A stretch of 64,000 nucleotides of DNA from SP197 sp965242595 (GTDB taxonomy: Bacteria > Pseudomonadota > Alphaproteobacteria > SP197). Made by a program: the position numbers and the translations under genes. The stretch lies in contig OZ251464.1 in NCBI GenBank assembly GCA_965242595.1, forward strand, positions 2,480,001 through 2,544,000. The letters run 5' to 3'. Within the stretch, counting starts at the first letter, position 1; the number at the start of each line of letters is the position of its first letter. Shown here piece by piece: positions 9,510 to 22,988 of this stretch. The notes beneath the pieces are model-generated. The model worked only from the letters and a program-made list of their open reading frames with translations, did no database searches and was not told the DNA's origin.

Positions 9510-9616
9510 GGCACGGGCCAAATTCTCTCAACAGATGCCGGCGCGCTCACAGATTCGCCGAACAAGCTCCTGGCGCATGGACGGCCGGAGGGGTGGGGGC
9601 GGCGCAGCTGGGGGGG

Positions 9617-10615
9617 TCAGGGAGAGTCCAGGGAAAGGCGGGGGGTGGCGACCAGCGCTGGCAGATGGCCCTGGCGGAGATAGTCGAAGGCGGCCAGCGC
9701 GATCATGGCGGCGTTGTCGGTGGACCATTTTAGCGGCGGCAGGCAGAGTTCAACCTCGGCCTCGGCGGCCAGCGCGGCGGCCCTCTGGCGCAGCTGGGGG
9801 CTGGCAGCGACGCCGCCCACCACCACCAGGGCGCGGGCCGGGGCGGCCTCGAGCGCGCGGCGGCATTTGGCGATCAGCACATCCAGGCAGGCGGCCGCGA
9901 AAGAGGCGGCCATGTCGGTCGGGGCCGGCAGCGGTGGTCGTTCCAGCCGCCTGGCCACAGCCGATTTCAGCCCCGAGAAGGAGAAATCCAGGCCGTCGCG
10001 GAGCATGGGGCGCGGCAGGGCGATGGTGTCGCGGCCCTGTTTAGCCAGGCGATCGATGGCCGGGCCGCCGGGGAAGCCCAGGCCCATGAGGCGGGCCACC
10101 TTGTCGTAGGCCTCGCCCACGGAATCGTCGCGCGTGGTGCCCAGGATGCGCAGCGTGGCGGCATCGGCCATGTGGGCAAGCAGGGTGTGGCCGCCGGAAA
10201 CCAGCAGCACCAGGGCCGGAAAGGCGACGCGGCGTTCTTCCAGATCGGCGCTGCGCAGATGGCCGCGCAGATGGTTGACGCCCAGAGTCGGCAGCTGCCA
10301 CGCCGCGCCCAGACCGGCGGCGCAGTTCAGCCCCACCAGCAAGCTGCCCACCAGCCCCGGCCCGCGGGTGGCGGCAATGGCACGAAGCGCCGAAGGGCGG
10401 ATGGCGGCGGCGGTCAGCGCGCGTTCTACCGCCGGCACGATGGCGCGGACGTGGGCGCGGGAGGCGAGTTCGGGGTAAATACCGCCCCATGGACGATGAA
10501 TGGGCCCTTGATCCACCGTTTCGGAGGCGAGCACGCTGCCGTTTTCCGCTACCACCGCCACGGCGGTATCGTCGCAGGAGGATTCTATTCCCAGGATCGG
10601 GCCGGTGGAATTCAT
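9617..10615 (-). CDS. tsaD: tRNA N6-adenosine threonylcarbamoyltransferase TsaD
   Basis: A 332-residue TsaD/Gcp protein that transfers threonylcarbamoyl from the adenylate to A37 of ANN-decoding tRNAs. The ASKHA-fold opening LGIESSCDDTAVAVV, the metal site H115-L-R-G-H119 (usually HMEGH), the LVSGGHT motif and the DNAAMIA segment are all present. Its ATG (10615) overlaps the stop of tsaC by four bases (ATGA), making it the last gene of the tsaE-tsaB-tsaC-tsaD operon. About 107 bases separate it from the convergent glycosyltransferase gene, with no obvious T-run terminator. TsaD normally works in a complex with TsaB and TsaE, both encoded upstream. Confidence 0.97.
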   Translation of the reverse strand: MNSTGPILGIESSCDDTAVAVVAENGSVLASETVDQGPIHRPWGGIYPELASRAHVRAIVPAVERALTAAAIRPSALRAIAATRGPGLVGSLLVGLNCAAGLGAAWQLPTLGVNHLRGHLRSADLEERRVAFPALVLLVSGGHTLLAHMADAATLRILGTTRDDSVGEAYDKVARLMGLGFPGGPAIDRLAKQGRDTIALPRPMLRDGLDFSFSGLKSAVARRLERPPLPAPTDMAASFAAACLDVLIAKCRRALEAAPARALVVVGGVAASPQLRQRAAALAAEAEVELCLPPLKWSTDNAAMIALAAFDYLRQGHLPALVATPRLSLDSP

Positions 10616-11244
10616 GCCAGCAGTGCCGCGATCCGGGCCGCCGGCAGCGCGCCTTCGCGTTCCACCGCCGGCGGCTGGCGGGCGCAGTTCACCAGAGTGG
10701 AAGGCACGCTGTGCCGGGAGCCGCCATCCACCGCCAAATCGGGGGGGAAGGCGAGTTCGGCCAGGATCTCCGCCAATCGCGGCGGCGTGGGGCGGGCGTG
10801 GCGGTTGGCACTGGTGACAAACAACGGCCCGGTGGCCGCCAGCACCTCCAGCATCAGGGCCTCGGCCGGCAGCCGCACCGCCACCTCGGCCCGGCCCGCC
10901 AGCCAGGGCGGGCAGGCGTCGGCGGCCAGGGCCAGGGCCAGGGTGAGCGGGCCGGGCATGAAGGGCGAAGCCAGCAACCTTTCGGCGGCCGGTGGCAGCA
11001 GCGCGCCCAGAGCGGTGATCTGCGCCCGGCCGGTCACCATCACCGGCAGGGCGCGTTGCTTCGGCCGGCCCTTGATGGCGAACAGACGCTCGACGGCGGC
11101 AGGGCAGGCGGGAAGGGCCGCCAGGCCATAGACGGTATCGGTGGGCAGCAGCGCCACCCCGCCCGCCAGCAGACAGGCGGCGGCTGTGGCGGGCGCCGCC
11201 GGCGCGGTGGCGGCGATGGGCGCGGCGGGGGCGGCGTTGTTCAT
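10612..11244 (-). CDS. tsaC: L-threonylcarbamoyladenylate synthase (TsaC/Sua5/YrdC)
   Basis: A 210-residue YrdC-fold enzyme that condenses threonine, bicarbonate and ATP to threonylcarbamoyl-adenylate, the substrate of TsaD. It carries LLPTDTVYGLAA, the KGRPKQRALPVMV nucleotide/threonine-binding segment, and FVTSANRH near the centre. It has the short TsaC form without the C-terminal Sua5 domain. The start at ATG 11244 overlaps the tsaB stop by four bases, and the stop overlaps the tsaD start the same way. The open frame extends upstream inside tsaB, but that stretch is a shadow of tsaB. An Ala/Pro-rich lead of about 20 residues precedes the domain. Confidence 0.94.
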   Translation of the reverse strand: MNNAAPAAPIAATAPAAPATAAACLLAGGVALLPTDTVYGLAALPACPAAVERLFAIKGRPKQRALPVMVTGRAQITALGALLPPAAERLLASPFMPGPLTLALALAADACPPWLAGRAEVAVRLPAEALMLEVLAATGPLFVTSANRHARPTPPRLAEILAELAFPPDLAVDGGSRHSVPSTLVNCARQPPAVEREGALPAARIAALLA

Positions 11245-11924
11245 AGCGCGGTGGGCGCGGTAGGGGTGGGCGCTGCCGGGGCCAGCGGCGGCAGGGCGAC
11301 CGGTTCGACCGGCGCGTAGGCAGCAGGGGCGCCAGGGACGGCGGCGAGCTGGCGGGCGGCGCGGGCCAGCAGCGTGGCGGCGGCAGGGACGGCCACGCCG
11401 GGCCGGCAGCAGGGGGCGAGGAGGGCCTTGGCGCGCGCGCCGCAGACGCCGGCCAGGGCGAGGGCTGGGAAGCGTTCGAGCAGCGGCAGGCAGCGTTCCT
11501 GCAGATCGCCGAAGCCGAAGCCGGTGAGGGCGTCGTTCTGGAACAGGGCAGTGAAGCCCGCCCCGCCCGCGGTCTCGCGCAGGCACAGCACCGGCAGGCC
11601 GTAGAGCGCCTGGCTTTCGGCGCCGACGAGGTCGAAATAATCCAGGGCGAGCAGCGGGCGGCCCAGGCCGTAGGCGAAGGCGTTGGCGAAGGCGACGCCG
11701 CTTCTGGTGGCCATCAGCCCGCCCGGCCCCCGGTCCACCGCCACATGGGCGATGTCTTCGCGGGCGATGCCGGCGGCATGGCAGGCCCTGGCGACCGTGG
11801 CGGCGAGATAGACCGGCGCTTCGACGCGGCCCTGGGCGCGGTGTTCGAACAGCACGCGGGCACCGTCGCCCAATGCCACCACCGGCGCCGGCGCGGCCGT
11901 TTCGATCGCCAGCAGCGGATTCAT
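11241..11924 (-). CDS. tsaB: t6A complex dimerisation subunit TsaB
   Basis: A 227-residue TsaB (YeaZ) protein, a degenerate relative of TsaD that forms the TsaB-TsaD heterodimer needed for t6A synthesis. Visible family features are the opening PLLAIETAAPAPVVAL, the central AVDRGPGGLMATRSGVAFANAFAYGLGRPL (interrupted in many relatives), and an Ala/Pro-rich tail of about 30 residues that is longer than usual. The ATG at 11924 lies ten bases after the tsaE stop. No metal-binding HxxxH motif is present, as expected for TsaB. Confidence 0.93.
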   Translation of the reverse strand: MNPLLAIETAAPAPVVALGDGARVLFEHRAQGRVEAPVYLAATVARACHAAGIAREDIAHVAVDRGPGGLMATRSGVAFANAFAYGLGRPLLALDYFDLVGAESQALYGLPVLCLRETAGGAGFTALFQNDALTGFGFGDLQERCLPLLERFPALALAGVCGARAKALLAPCCRPGVAVPAAATLLARAARQLAAVPGAPAAYAPVEPVALPPLAPAAPTPTAPTAL

Positions 11925-11934
11925 GGCAGCGGCT

Positions 11935-12450
11935 TCATGCCAGGGGCTCCGGCAGCGCGGCCATGTCGGGGCGCGGCGCCGCGCCGGGCCGCCCGGCCGC
12001 CACCAGGGAGGCCCAGCGCCGGCCCGAGGGGCGCAGATGGAGTTCGCGGGCGGCATCGTTGCCGGCGACGAAGGCGAGCGTGACGAGGAGATGGTCGGGA
12101 TGGAGGGCGGCCACCTTCTCGCCCCATTCCACCGCCACCACCGCGTCGGCGGCCAGCTCTTCGACGCCCAGATCGCGGTATTCGTCGGCACCGGAGAGGC
12201 GGTAGGCGTCGAGGTGGAGCAGGCGCCCGCGCTTGGTTTCATGGATGTGCATCAGCGTGTAGGTGGGGCTGGCGACGATGTCGTCGCAACCCATGGCGGC
12301 GGCCAGGGCCTGCACGAAGCGGGTTTTGCCGGCCCCCAGCGGGCCGGCCAGCAGCAGCGCATCGCCGGGGCGCAGCAGCTCTGCCAGGCGGGCGGCGGCT
12401 GCGGCGAGGGCGGTTTCGTCGGCGAGCGTCTGGCTGGCGGGCAGGGTCAT
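11935..12450 (-). CDS. tsaE: t6A complex ATPase TsaE
   Basis: A 171-residue P-loop ATPase that drives catalytic turnover of the TsaBD complex. The Walker A motif GPLGAGKT is at residues 36-43, followed by the family segment SPTYTLMHIHE and HLDAYRL, and a Walker B-like VAVEWGEK. The C-terminal 30 residues are Ala/Pro-rich. It is the first gene of the minus-strand t6A operon. The ATG at 12450 lies about 30 bases beyond the end of the tRNA gene at 12482, so both could share a transcript. Confidence 0.94.
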   Translation of the reverse strand: MTLPASQTLADETALAAAAARLAELLRPGDALLLAGPLGAGKTRFVQALAAAMGCDDIVASPTYTLMHIHETKRGRLLHLDAYRLSGADEYRDLGVEELAADAVVAVEWGEKVAALHPDHLLVTLAFVAGNDAARELHLRPSGRRWASLVAAGRPGAAPRPDMAALPEPLA

Positions 12451-12481
12451 GGCGGGGTGTTCGGCGCACGCTGGGGGCCGG

Positions 12482-12555
12482 TGGGCCCGGCAGGACTCGA
12501 ACCTGCAACCAGACCGTTATGAGCGGCCGGCTCTGACCAGTTGAGCTACGGGCCC
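12482..12555 (-). tRNA. tRNA with CAT anticodon, probably tRNA-Ile2 (lysidine type)
   Basis: On the minus strand GGGCCCG pairs with CGGGCCC, the anticodon loop CTCATAA gives CAT, and the T arm holds GGTTCGAGTCC. The discriminator is A at 12482 and the next bases are CCG, so CCA is not fully encoded. The acceptor and anticodon stems look more like alphaproteobacterial tRNA-Ile2 (C34 converted to lysidine by TilS) than elongator tRNA-Met, but the sequence alone leaves that open. Confidence 0.9.
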
Positions 12556-12568
12556 GGTGGCGCGGGTG

Positions 12569-12597
12569 TGTTTAGGGGCAACGGGCGCGGGGGGCAA
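12569..12597 (-). promoter_or_regulatory. Probable promoter of the CAT-anticodon tRNA
   Basis: Minus-strand TTGCCC (12597-12592), 17-base spacer, TAAACA (12574-12569), giving a start about seven bases before the tRNA 5' end. It lies in the short gap after the rpoD stop. Confidence 0.5.
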
Positions 12598-12604
12598 GCG
12601 GGGG

Positions 12605-14539
<1,935 letters not shown>

Positions 14540-14541
14540 GC

Positions 14542-16341
14542 TCACCCTTCTCCCGTCTCTCCCAGAGCGGCCTCTCTGCCCCTGGCCTGGGAATCCTGGC
14601 GCAGGGTGAGCATGGCGCGCAAGCGCCGCCAGTCCGCCTCCTGGTCGGCTTCGGGCGGCCAGGCGGCGGTCCCGGCCGCGATCTCGTCCTCCAGCGCATA
14701 AAGGCCATGGAGATCGCAGGCGTGCTGCCACAGGCGTTCCGCCTGCTCGCAGGTGGACGTCGCGTCCGCCCGGCGGCGGGCGAACCACGGCGGCAGCGTG
14801 GTCGGCTCGCCCGCTTCCAGGTGGCGTTGCAGGGCGGCGCTGTCAAGGTTTTCCTGCTCGGCCAGGGCGTCGAGCATGAGATCGCGCAGGCGGGCGGCGC
14901 CGGGGGTGGCGAGATCGAGCTCGGCCAGCCGGTCCGCCACCCGCTGCAACAGGCCGTCATGGGCGAGGGGAAGGGCCAGCAGCAGGCGTTCCGCCTCCTC
15001 GCGCGCCGCGGCGCCCCGGGGAGGCGAAGGGCGCTGCTCGGCCAGGGGCTGGCGCCTCGGGCCGCGCCCGGCGGGGGCGAAGGCGTTCCAGAGGCGGTCC
15101 TTCAGGGCGGCGCGATAGCGGCGCTGCACCGTGGCCTCGGCAATACGCGCGGCCTGGGCCATCAGGTCGCGCTCCAGCCCGGCGCGGCGTTCCGGGGTGT
15201 CGAAGGGGCCGTTCTCGATGGCGCTGCGCCAGAGCATGTCGATAAGGGCGATGGGCTGGCCCAACGCCTCGGCCAGCGCCGCCTTGCCGCGCGTGCGGAT
15301 GAGATCGTCGGGGTCGAGGCCGTCAGGCAGGCGGACGAAGTTCAGCGAGCGGGCCGGCGCCAGCGCGGGCAGGGCGCGGGCGATGGCGCGGCCCGCAGCC
15401 CGGCGCCCGGCGGCATCGCCGTCGAAGCACAGCACCGGCTCGTCGGCCAGCCGCCACAGCAGGGCCAGCTGGTCTTGCGTGAGCGCCGTTCCCAGCGGAG
15501 CCACGACATGGCGCCAGCCGGCCTGGGAGAGGGCGATGGCGTCCATATAGCCTTCGACCGCGATCACGGTGCCGGCCTGGCGGGCGGGGCGGCGCGCCTG
15601 GGCATAGCCGTAGAGCAGGCGTCCCTTGTGGAACAGCGGGCCTTCGGGCGAGTTCAGATATTTGGCCGGGTGGTCGCCCATGGCGCGCCCGCCGAAGGCG
15701 ACGATGCGCCCGCCGGCATCGCCGATGGGGAAGATCAGCCGGTGGCGGAAGCGGTCGGCGGCCTCGCCTTCCCCATCCTTGCCGCCGACCGAGAGGCCGG
15801 CCTCGGCGATGGCGGCGGCGCTGGCGCCACCCGCCGTCAGATGGCGGATGAGGCCGCGCCGGCCCGAAGGGGCATAGCCGAGGCGGAAGCGCCGGGCCGT
15901 TTCCCCGGCCACGCCGCGCTGGCGCAGCCAGGCGCGGGCGGCGGCGCCGTCGGGGGCGGCGAGCTGGCGCTGGAACCATTGGCAGGCCTCTTCCAGTACG
16001 TCGTAGATGGTGGCCAGGTGGCGGGCGCGGGCCTGCTCGCGCGGATCGGTGCGGGGCATGGGCAGGCCGGCGGCCTTGGCCAGCTGCTCCACCGCTTCGG
16101 GGAAGGAGAGGTTTTCCGTGCGCATCAGGAAATCGAAGGCGGTGCCGTGGGCGCCGCAGCCGAAGCAGTGGAAGAAGCCCTTGTCTTCGACCACGGTGAA
16201 GGACGGGGTCTTTTCGCGGTGGAAGGGGCACAGCCCGGTGAACTCGCGCCCGCGCCGCTGGAGCTTCACGCGGGAGGCGACGATCTCGGCCAGCGGCACG
16301 CGGGCGCGGATGTCGTCCAGGAAGGCGGGGGGGAAGGCCAT
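14542..16341 (-). CDS. dnaG: DNA primase DnaG
   Basis: A 599-residue replication primase that lays RNA primers for the lagging strand. The N-terminal CHC2 zinc domain shows C38, H41, C59 and C62 in CPFH and CFGC. A TOPRIM catalytic core follows with AVEGYMDAIAL and the acidic LCFDGDAAGRRAA motif. The C-terminal part would be the DnaB helicase-interaction domain. It lies between yqeY (six bases apart) and rpoD on the same strand. The ATG at 16341 gives the standard MAFPPAFLDDIRARV start of alphaproteobacterial primases. Confidence 0.97.
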   Translation of the reverse strand: MAFPPAFLDDIRARVPLAEIVASRVKLQRRGREFTGLCPFHREKTPSFTVVEDKGFFHCFGCGAHGTAFDFLMRTENLSFPEAVEQLAKAAGLPMPRTDPREQARARHLATIYDVLEEACQWFQRQLAAPDGAAARAWLRQRGVAGETARRFRLGYAPSGRRGLIRHLTAGGASAAAIAEAGLSVGGKDGEGEAADRFRHRLIFPIGDAGGRIVAFGGRAMGDHPAKYLNSPEGPLFHKGRLLYGYAQARRPARQAGTVIAVEGYMDAIALSQAGWRHVVAPLGTALTQDQLALLWRLADEPVLCFDGDAAGRRAAGRAIARALPALAPARSLNFVRLPDGLDPDDLIRTRGKAALAEALGQPIALIDMLWRSAIENGPFDTPERRAGLERDLMAQAARIAEATVQRRYRAALKDRLWNAFAPAGRGPRRQPLAEQRPSPPRGAAAREEAERLLLALPLAHDGLLQRVADRLAELDLATPGAARLRDLMLDALAEQENLDSAALQRHLEAGEPTTLPPWFARRRADATSTCEQAERLWQHACDLHGLYALEDEIAAGTAAWPPEADQEADWRRLRAMLTLRQDSQARGREAALGETGEG

Positions 16342-16347
16342 GGCGCC

Positions 16348-16800
16348 TCAGGCCAGGCGGCGTTTGACCAGGGCGCTGGCCCGGGCGGTGTCGATGCGGC
16401 CGGGATGGTCGCGCTTCAACGCCGCCATGACGCGGGCCATGTCCTTCAGCCCGCCGGCTTCGACCTGGGCGATGGCCCGCTCGATGGCCGCTTCGGTCTC
16501 GGCCGGCGACATGGCGCGGGGCAAGAAGCGGGCGATGACCTCGATTTCCGCCTCCTCCCCGGCGGCCAGTTCGGGGCGGTTGCCGGCGCGGAACTGGCGC
16601 GCCGCCTCCTCGCGCTGGCGCACCATCCTGGCCAGCAGCTGCAACAGCTCGCCCTCGCCCACCGCCTCGCCCTGGCCGCGGGCGGCGATGTCGCGATCCT
16701 TCAGCGCCGCCAGCACCAGGCGCAAGGTGGCCGTGGTGCGACGGTCTTGAGCCTTCTGCGCCTGCCTCAGCGCATCGGCGAGCTGCTGGCGGATCGACAT
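16348..16800 (-). CDS. GatB/YqeY domain protein
   Basis: A 150-residue YqeY-family protein: MSIRQQLADALRQAQKAQD, then the FLPRAMSPAETEAAI segment and the KRDHPGRIDTARASALVKRRLA tail that resembles the tRNA-binding tail of GatB. Such proteins are thought to influence tRNA amidation, but their exact role is not settled. The gene leads the yqeY-dnaG-rpoD operon, an arrangement common in alphaproteobacteria where rpsU is replaced by yqeY. The ATG at 16800 follows a promoter with a near-consensus -35 box. Confidence 0.92.
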   Translation of the reverse strand: MSIRQQLADALRQAQKAQDRRTTATLRLVLAALKDRDIAARGQGEAVGEGELLQLLARMVRQREEAARQFRAGNRPELAAGEEAEIEVIARFLPRAMSPAETEAAIERAIAQVEAGGLKDMARVMAALKRDHPGRIDTARASALVKRRLA

Positions 16801-16825
16801 GGCTGCATCCCGGGACCGGCGGGGC

Positions 16826-16854
16826 ATCTTAGCGGGGCAGTGGCGGGGTGTCGA
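16826..16854 (-). promoter_or_regulatory. Probable sigma-70 promoter of yqeY-dnaG-rpoD
   Basis: Minus-strand TCGACA (16854-16849), 17-base spacer, TAAGAT (16831-16826). The transcript would begin about 20 bases before the yqeY ATG. Confidence 0.65.
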
Positions 16855-16902
16855 AACGAGGGCGGGGCGGGATGTGGACAGGCGGGGGATGGCCTCGCAG
16901 GG

Positions 16903-16931
16903 TTGAACCTGGCGGGCAGGGCGGCTATATC
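16903..16931 (+). promoter_or_regulatory. Probable sigma-70 promoter of carAB
   Basis: TTGAAC (16903-16908), 17-base spacer, TATATC (16926-16931), with transcription starting about 25 bases before the carA ATG. It is back to back with the yqeY promoter. Confidence 0.65.
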
Positions 16932-16963
16932 GCCGGTCGCTTCCCGCCTTCGGCTGAATCCTC

Positions 16964-18110
16964 ATGGCTGCATCCGTTTCCGCGCCGGCGCCCTGGGCCA
17001 CGGCTTGTCTCGCCCTGGCGGATGGAACGGTGTTCTGGGGCCGCGGGCTGGGCGGGCGGGGCCGGGCCATCGGCGAGCTGTGTTTCAACACCGCCATGAC
17101 CGGCTATCAGGAGATTCTCTCCGATCCCTCCTATGCCGGGCAGATCGTCGCCTTCACCTTTCCCCATATCGGCAATGTCGGGGCCAATGGCGAGGACAGC
17201 GAGGCGCAGCGGGCGGCCGCGCGCGCCGTGGTGCTGCGGGCCGATGCCAGCCAGCCTTCCAACTTTCGCGCCCTGGGGCATCTGGCGCCATGGCTGGAGG
17301 CGCAGGGCCTGGTGGGGATCGCCGGCATCGACACCCGCCGGCTGACCCGGCTGATCCGCGAGGGCGGCTTTCAGACCGCCGGCGTCGATCATGGCGCCAT
17401 CGACCTGGACGGGCTGCGGCGCGAGGTGGCGGCCTGGCCGGGGCTGGAAGGCATGGACCTGGCCCGCGAGGTGAGCTGCCGCCAGCCCTATGACTGGGAC
17501 GGCACCGGCTGGCGGCCGGGGCGGGGCTATGGCCGGCTGGAAGCGCCGCGCCACCGGGTGGTGGCCGTGGATTACGGCGTCAAGCGCAGCATTCTGCGCT
17601 GCCTGGCCGATCTGGGCTGCCGGGTGACGGTGGTGCCGGCCGAGACCGGCTTCGACGATATCGCGGCGCTGGCACCCGACGGCGTGTTCCTTTCCAACGG
17701 CCCCGGCGATCCCGCCGCCACCGGGCGCTATGCCGTGCCGGCGATCCGCAAGCTGGTGGCGAGCGGCCTACCCGTGTTCGGCATCTGCCTGGGCCATCAG
17801 CTGCTGGCCCTGGCCCTGGGGGCGAAGACCGCCAAGATGGCCCATGGCCACCACGGCGCCAACCATCCGGTGAAGAACCTGGAGACCGGCAAGGTCGAGA
17901 TCACCAGCCAGAACCACGGCTTCGTGGTGGATGCGGCAACGCTGCCTTCCGGCGTCATCGCCACCCATGTCAGCCTGTTCGACGGCACCCTGGCCGGGCT
18001 GCGGCTTTCGGGCAAGCCGGTGTTTTCGGTGCAATATCATCCCGAAGCCAGCCCCGGCCCCCAGGACAGCCGCTATCTGTTTCACGATTTCATCGCCGCC
18101 ATGGCGGGCC

Positions 18111-18118
<8 letters not shown>
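16964..18118 (+). CDS. carA: Carbamoyl-phosphate synthase small subunit CarA
   Basis: A 384-residue glutaminase subunit that hydrolyses glutamine and channels ammonia to CarB for pyrimidine and arginine synthesis. The N-terminal CPSase small-chain domain is followed by a class I glutamine amidotransferase domain with its nucleophile C275 in FGICLGHQ and the catalytic His-Glu in QYHPEASPGP. The stretch SNGPGDPAA is also typical. The start at ATG 16964 gives the expected N-terminus; the stop overlaps the carB start by eight bases, so subunit synthesis is probably coupled. Confidence 0.97.
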
Positions 18119-21392
<3,274 letters not shown>

Positions 21393-21414
21393 CGGCGGCG
21401 GCCCAGGGGTGGCA

Positions 21415-22404
21415 ATGACCGGGCGCGCGCCGGGCGCCGCCCTGGCGGCCTGGGTGGTGACCGACGGGGCGGCCGGGGCCGAGAATCAGTGCCTGGGGCT
21501 GGCCCGGCATCTGGACATCGCGCCGGCGGTGAAGCGCATCGCCATCCGGCGGCCCTGGCGCTGGCTGCCGCCGGCGCTGTGGCCGGCGCCGCTGGCGGCG
21601 ATCTCGGCGGCCGGCGATGCCCTGGTGCCGCCCTGGCCGCAGCTGGTGATCGCCAGCGGGCGCAAATCGGCGGCGCCGGCGGCCGCCATCGCGCGGGCGG
21701 CGCGGGGCGGGACGGTAGCGGTGCAGATCCAGAAGCCGGGGCTGGCGGCGGCGCGCTTCGACCTGGTGGTGGCCCCGCGCCACGACCGCCTGCGGGGCGC
21801 CAATGTCGTCGCCACCACCGGCGCGGTGCACGGGCTGACGCGGGCGCTGCTGGACGAGGAGGCGCGGCGTGCGGCGGCGGCGGTGGCCCATCTGCCGCGC
21901 CCGCTGATCTTTGCCGCCATCGGCGGGGCCAACCGCGCCTATCGTTTCGACGCAGCGGATGCCCGGGTGCTGGGGCGGCGCCTTTCCGCCCTGCCCGGCG
22001 GGCTGCTGGCGACGGTCTCGCGGCGCACCGGGCGGCGCGTGGCCGACGCCCTGGGCGCGGCGCTGGACCCGCGGCGCAGCCTGTTCTGGACCGGCAGCGG
22101 CCCTAACCCCTATCGCGGCTGGCTGGGGCTGGCCGATGCGGTGGTGGTAACCGCCGATTCGGTCGCCATGGCAAGCGAGGCCTGCGCCAGCGGCCGCCCC
22201 GTGTTCATCGCCGATCTGCCGGGGGGATCGGCCAAGTTCCGCGCCTTTCACGAGCGGCTGTTTCGCCACGGCCATGCCCGCCCGCTGGCAGAAGGCTCGA
22301 CGCAGGGGGGGCTGGCGCTGGACTGGACGCCGGTGGCGCTGGACGACAGCGCGGCGGTGGCCGGGCGGGTGCGGCGCCTGCTGGCTGAGAGGTTCAGTTG
22401 GTGA
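21415..22404 (+). CDS. ELM1/GtrOC1-family protein (mitochondrial-fission-ELM1-like)
   Basis: A 329-residue protein of the family annotated as mitochondrial fission ELM1 in plants and common in alphaproteobacteria. It contains VVTDGAAGAENQCLGLA near the start, ASGRKSAAPAAAIARAA, and the glycosyltransferase-B-like C-terminal segment VVTADSVAMASEACASGRPVFI. The fold suggests a nucleotide-sugar-dependent glycosyltransferase, but no bacterial substrate is established. The ATG at 21415 was chosen over upstream starts because it gives the family N-terminus. It follows carB by 22 bases, and its stop overlaps the convergent hspQ end by 11 bases. Confidence 0.85.
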   Translation: MTGRAPGAALAAWVVTDGAAGAENQCLGLARHLDIAPAVKRIAIRRPWRWLPPALWPAPLAAISAAGDALVPPWPQLVIASGRKSAAPAAAIARAARGGTVAVQIQKPGLAAARFDLVVAPRHDRLRGANVVATTGAVHGLTRALLDEEARRAAAAVAHLPRPLIFAAIGGANRAYRFDAADARVLGRRLSALPGGLLATVSRRTGRRVADALGAALDPRRSLFWTGSGPNPYRGWLGLADAVVVTADSVAMASEACASGRPVFIADLPGGSAKFRAFHERLFRHGHARPLAEGSTQGGLALDWTPVALDDSAAVAGRVRRLLAERFSW

Positions 22405-22756
22405 GGTTGCCGGCCGGCACGTAGCGCCCGTTCTGAAGCCCGGTGAACAGCATGCGCACTTGCGGGTGGGAGACCGGAGCGCCGCTCTCGTCGCGCAGCA
22501 GGTTCTGCTCGGAGACGTAGGCGATATAGGTGCTTTGCGCGTTCTCGGCCAGCAGGTGGTAATAGGGCTGGTCCTTGGAGGGGCGCATCTCTTCGGGGAT
22601 CGCCAGCCACCATTCCTCGCTGTTGGAGAACACCGGATCGACGTCGAAGACGACGCCGCGGAACGGGTGGTGGCGGTGGTGGACGATATCGCCAAGGCCG
22701 AATTTGGCGGTGCGGATGGCGGCCGGCGTCCGGGCGGGGCTGGGGGAGCTGGTCAT
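22394..22756 (-). CDS. hspQ: Heat shock protein HspQ
   Basis: A 120-residue HspQ (YccV/hemimethylated-DNA-binding domain) protein. The core AKFGLGDIVHHRHHPFRGVVFDVDP and PYYHLLAENAQSTYIAYVSEQNL is clear. HspQ is known as a specificity-enhancing factor for Lon protease and was also described as binding hemimethylated oriC. The ATG at 22756 sits at or next to the predicted transcription start, with no Shine-Dalgarno, so the mRNA may be leaderless. The first 17 codons and the promoter are duplicated 2262 bases away in front of another gene. Confidence 0.93.
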   Translation of the reverse strand: MTSSPSPARTPAAIRTAKFGLGDIVHHRHHPFRGVVFDVDPVFSNSEEWWLAIPEEMRPSKDQPYYHLLAENAQSTYIAYVSEQNLLRDESGAPVSHPQVRMLFTGLQNGRYVPAGNLTN

Positions 22757-22855
22757 CGGCGGTGGTTTAGCAGACCGGACGGGCGGGACCAAGGGGCCAG
22801 TTCTGCGGGCCGATGGCGGCGGGGCGGCGCGGCCGGGGGGTGTCACAGGGGTGTC
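22706..22855. repeat. Direct repeat copy 1 (hspQ 5' end, promoter and upstream DNA)
   Basis: Bases 22706-22797 match 24968-25059 at 88 of 92 positions by eye. After a 26-base segment unique to this copy (22798-22823), 22824-22855 again matches 25060-25091. The repeat covers the hspQ start codon, the first 17 codons and the promoter. Together the two copies bound a 2.26-kb cassette. Confidence 0.9.
22764..22792 (-). promoter_or_regulatory. Probable hspQ promoter
   Basis: Minus-strand TTGGTC (22792-22787), 17 bases, TAAACC (22769-22764). The predicted start is within one or two bases of the ATG at 22756. The same element recurs at 25026-25054 (with TAACCC) in the second repeat copy. Confidence 0.5.
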
Positions 22856-22880
22856 ACAGGGGTGTCGTGGGGGTGTTGCG
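22837..22880. repeat. 11-bp tandem repeats upstream of hspQ
   Basis: Four consecutive 11-base units of the form GGGGTGTCACA (the last two diverged), one helical turn apart. A similar five-unit array lies at 25073-25127 beside the second direct-repeat copy, upstream of trxB. They could be a protein-binding array or slippage products. Confidence 0.75.
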
Positions 22881-22988
22881 AGGGTGGGGCTTCGATGGCG
22901 GGTGGGGGCGGGGTTCGGAGGGCTTGACCTTACGGGTCTTGTGGCGTCCGATGCCGTATCTCTGGCCATGTGTACCTGGAGGCGGTGG

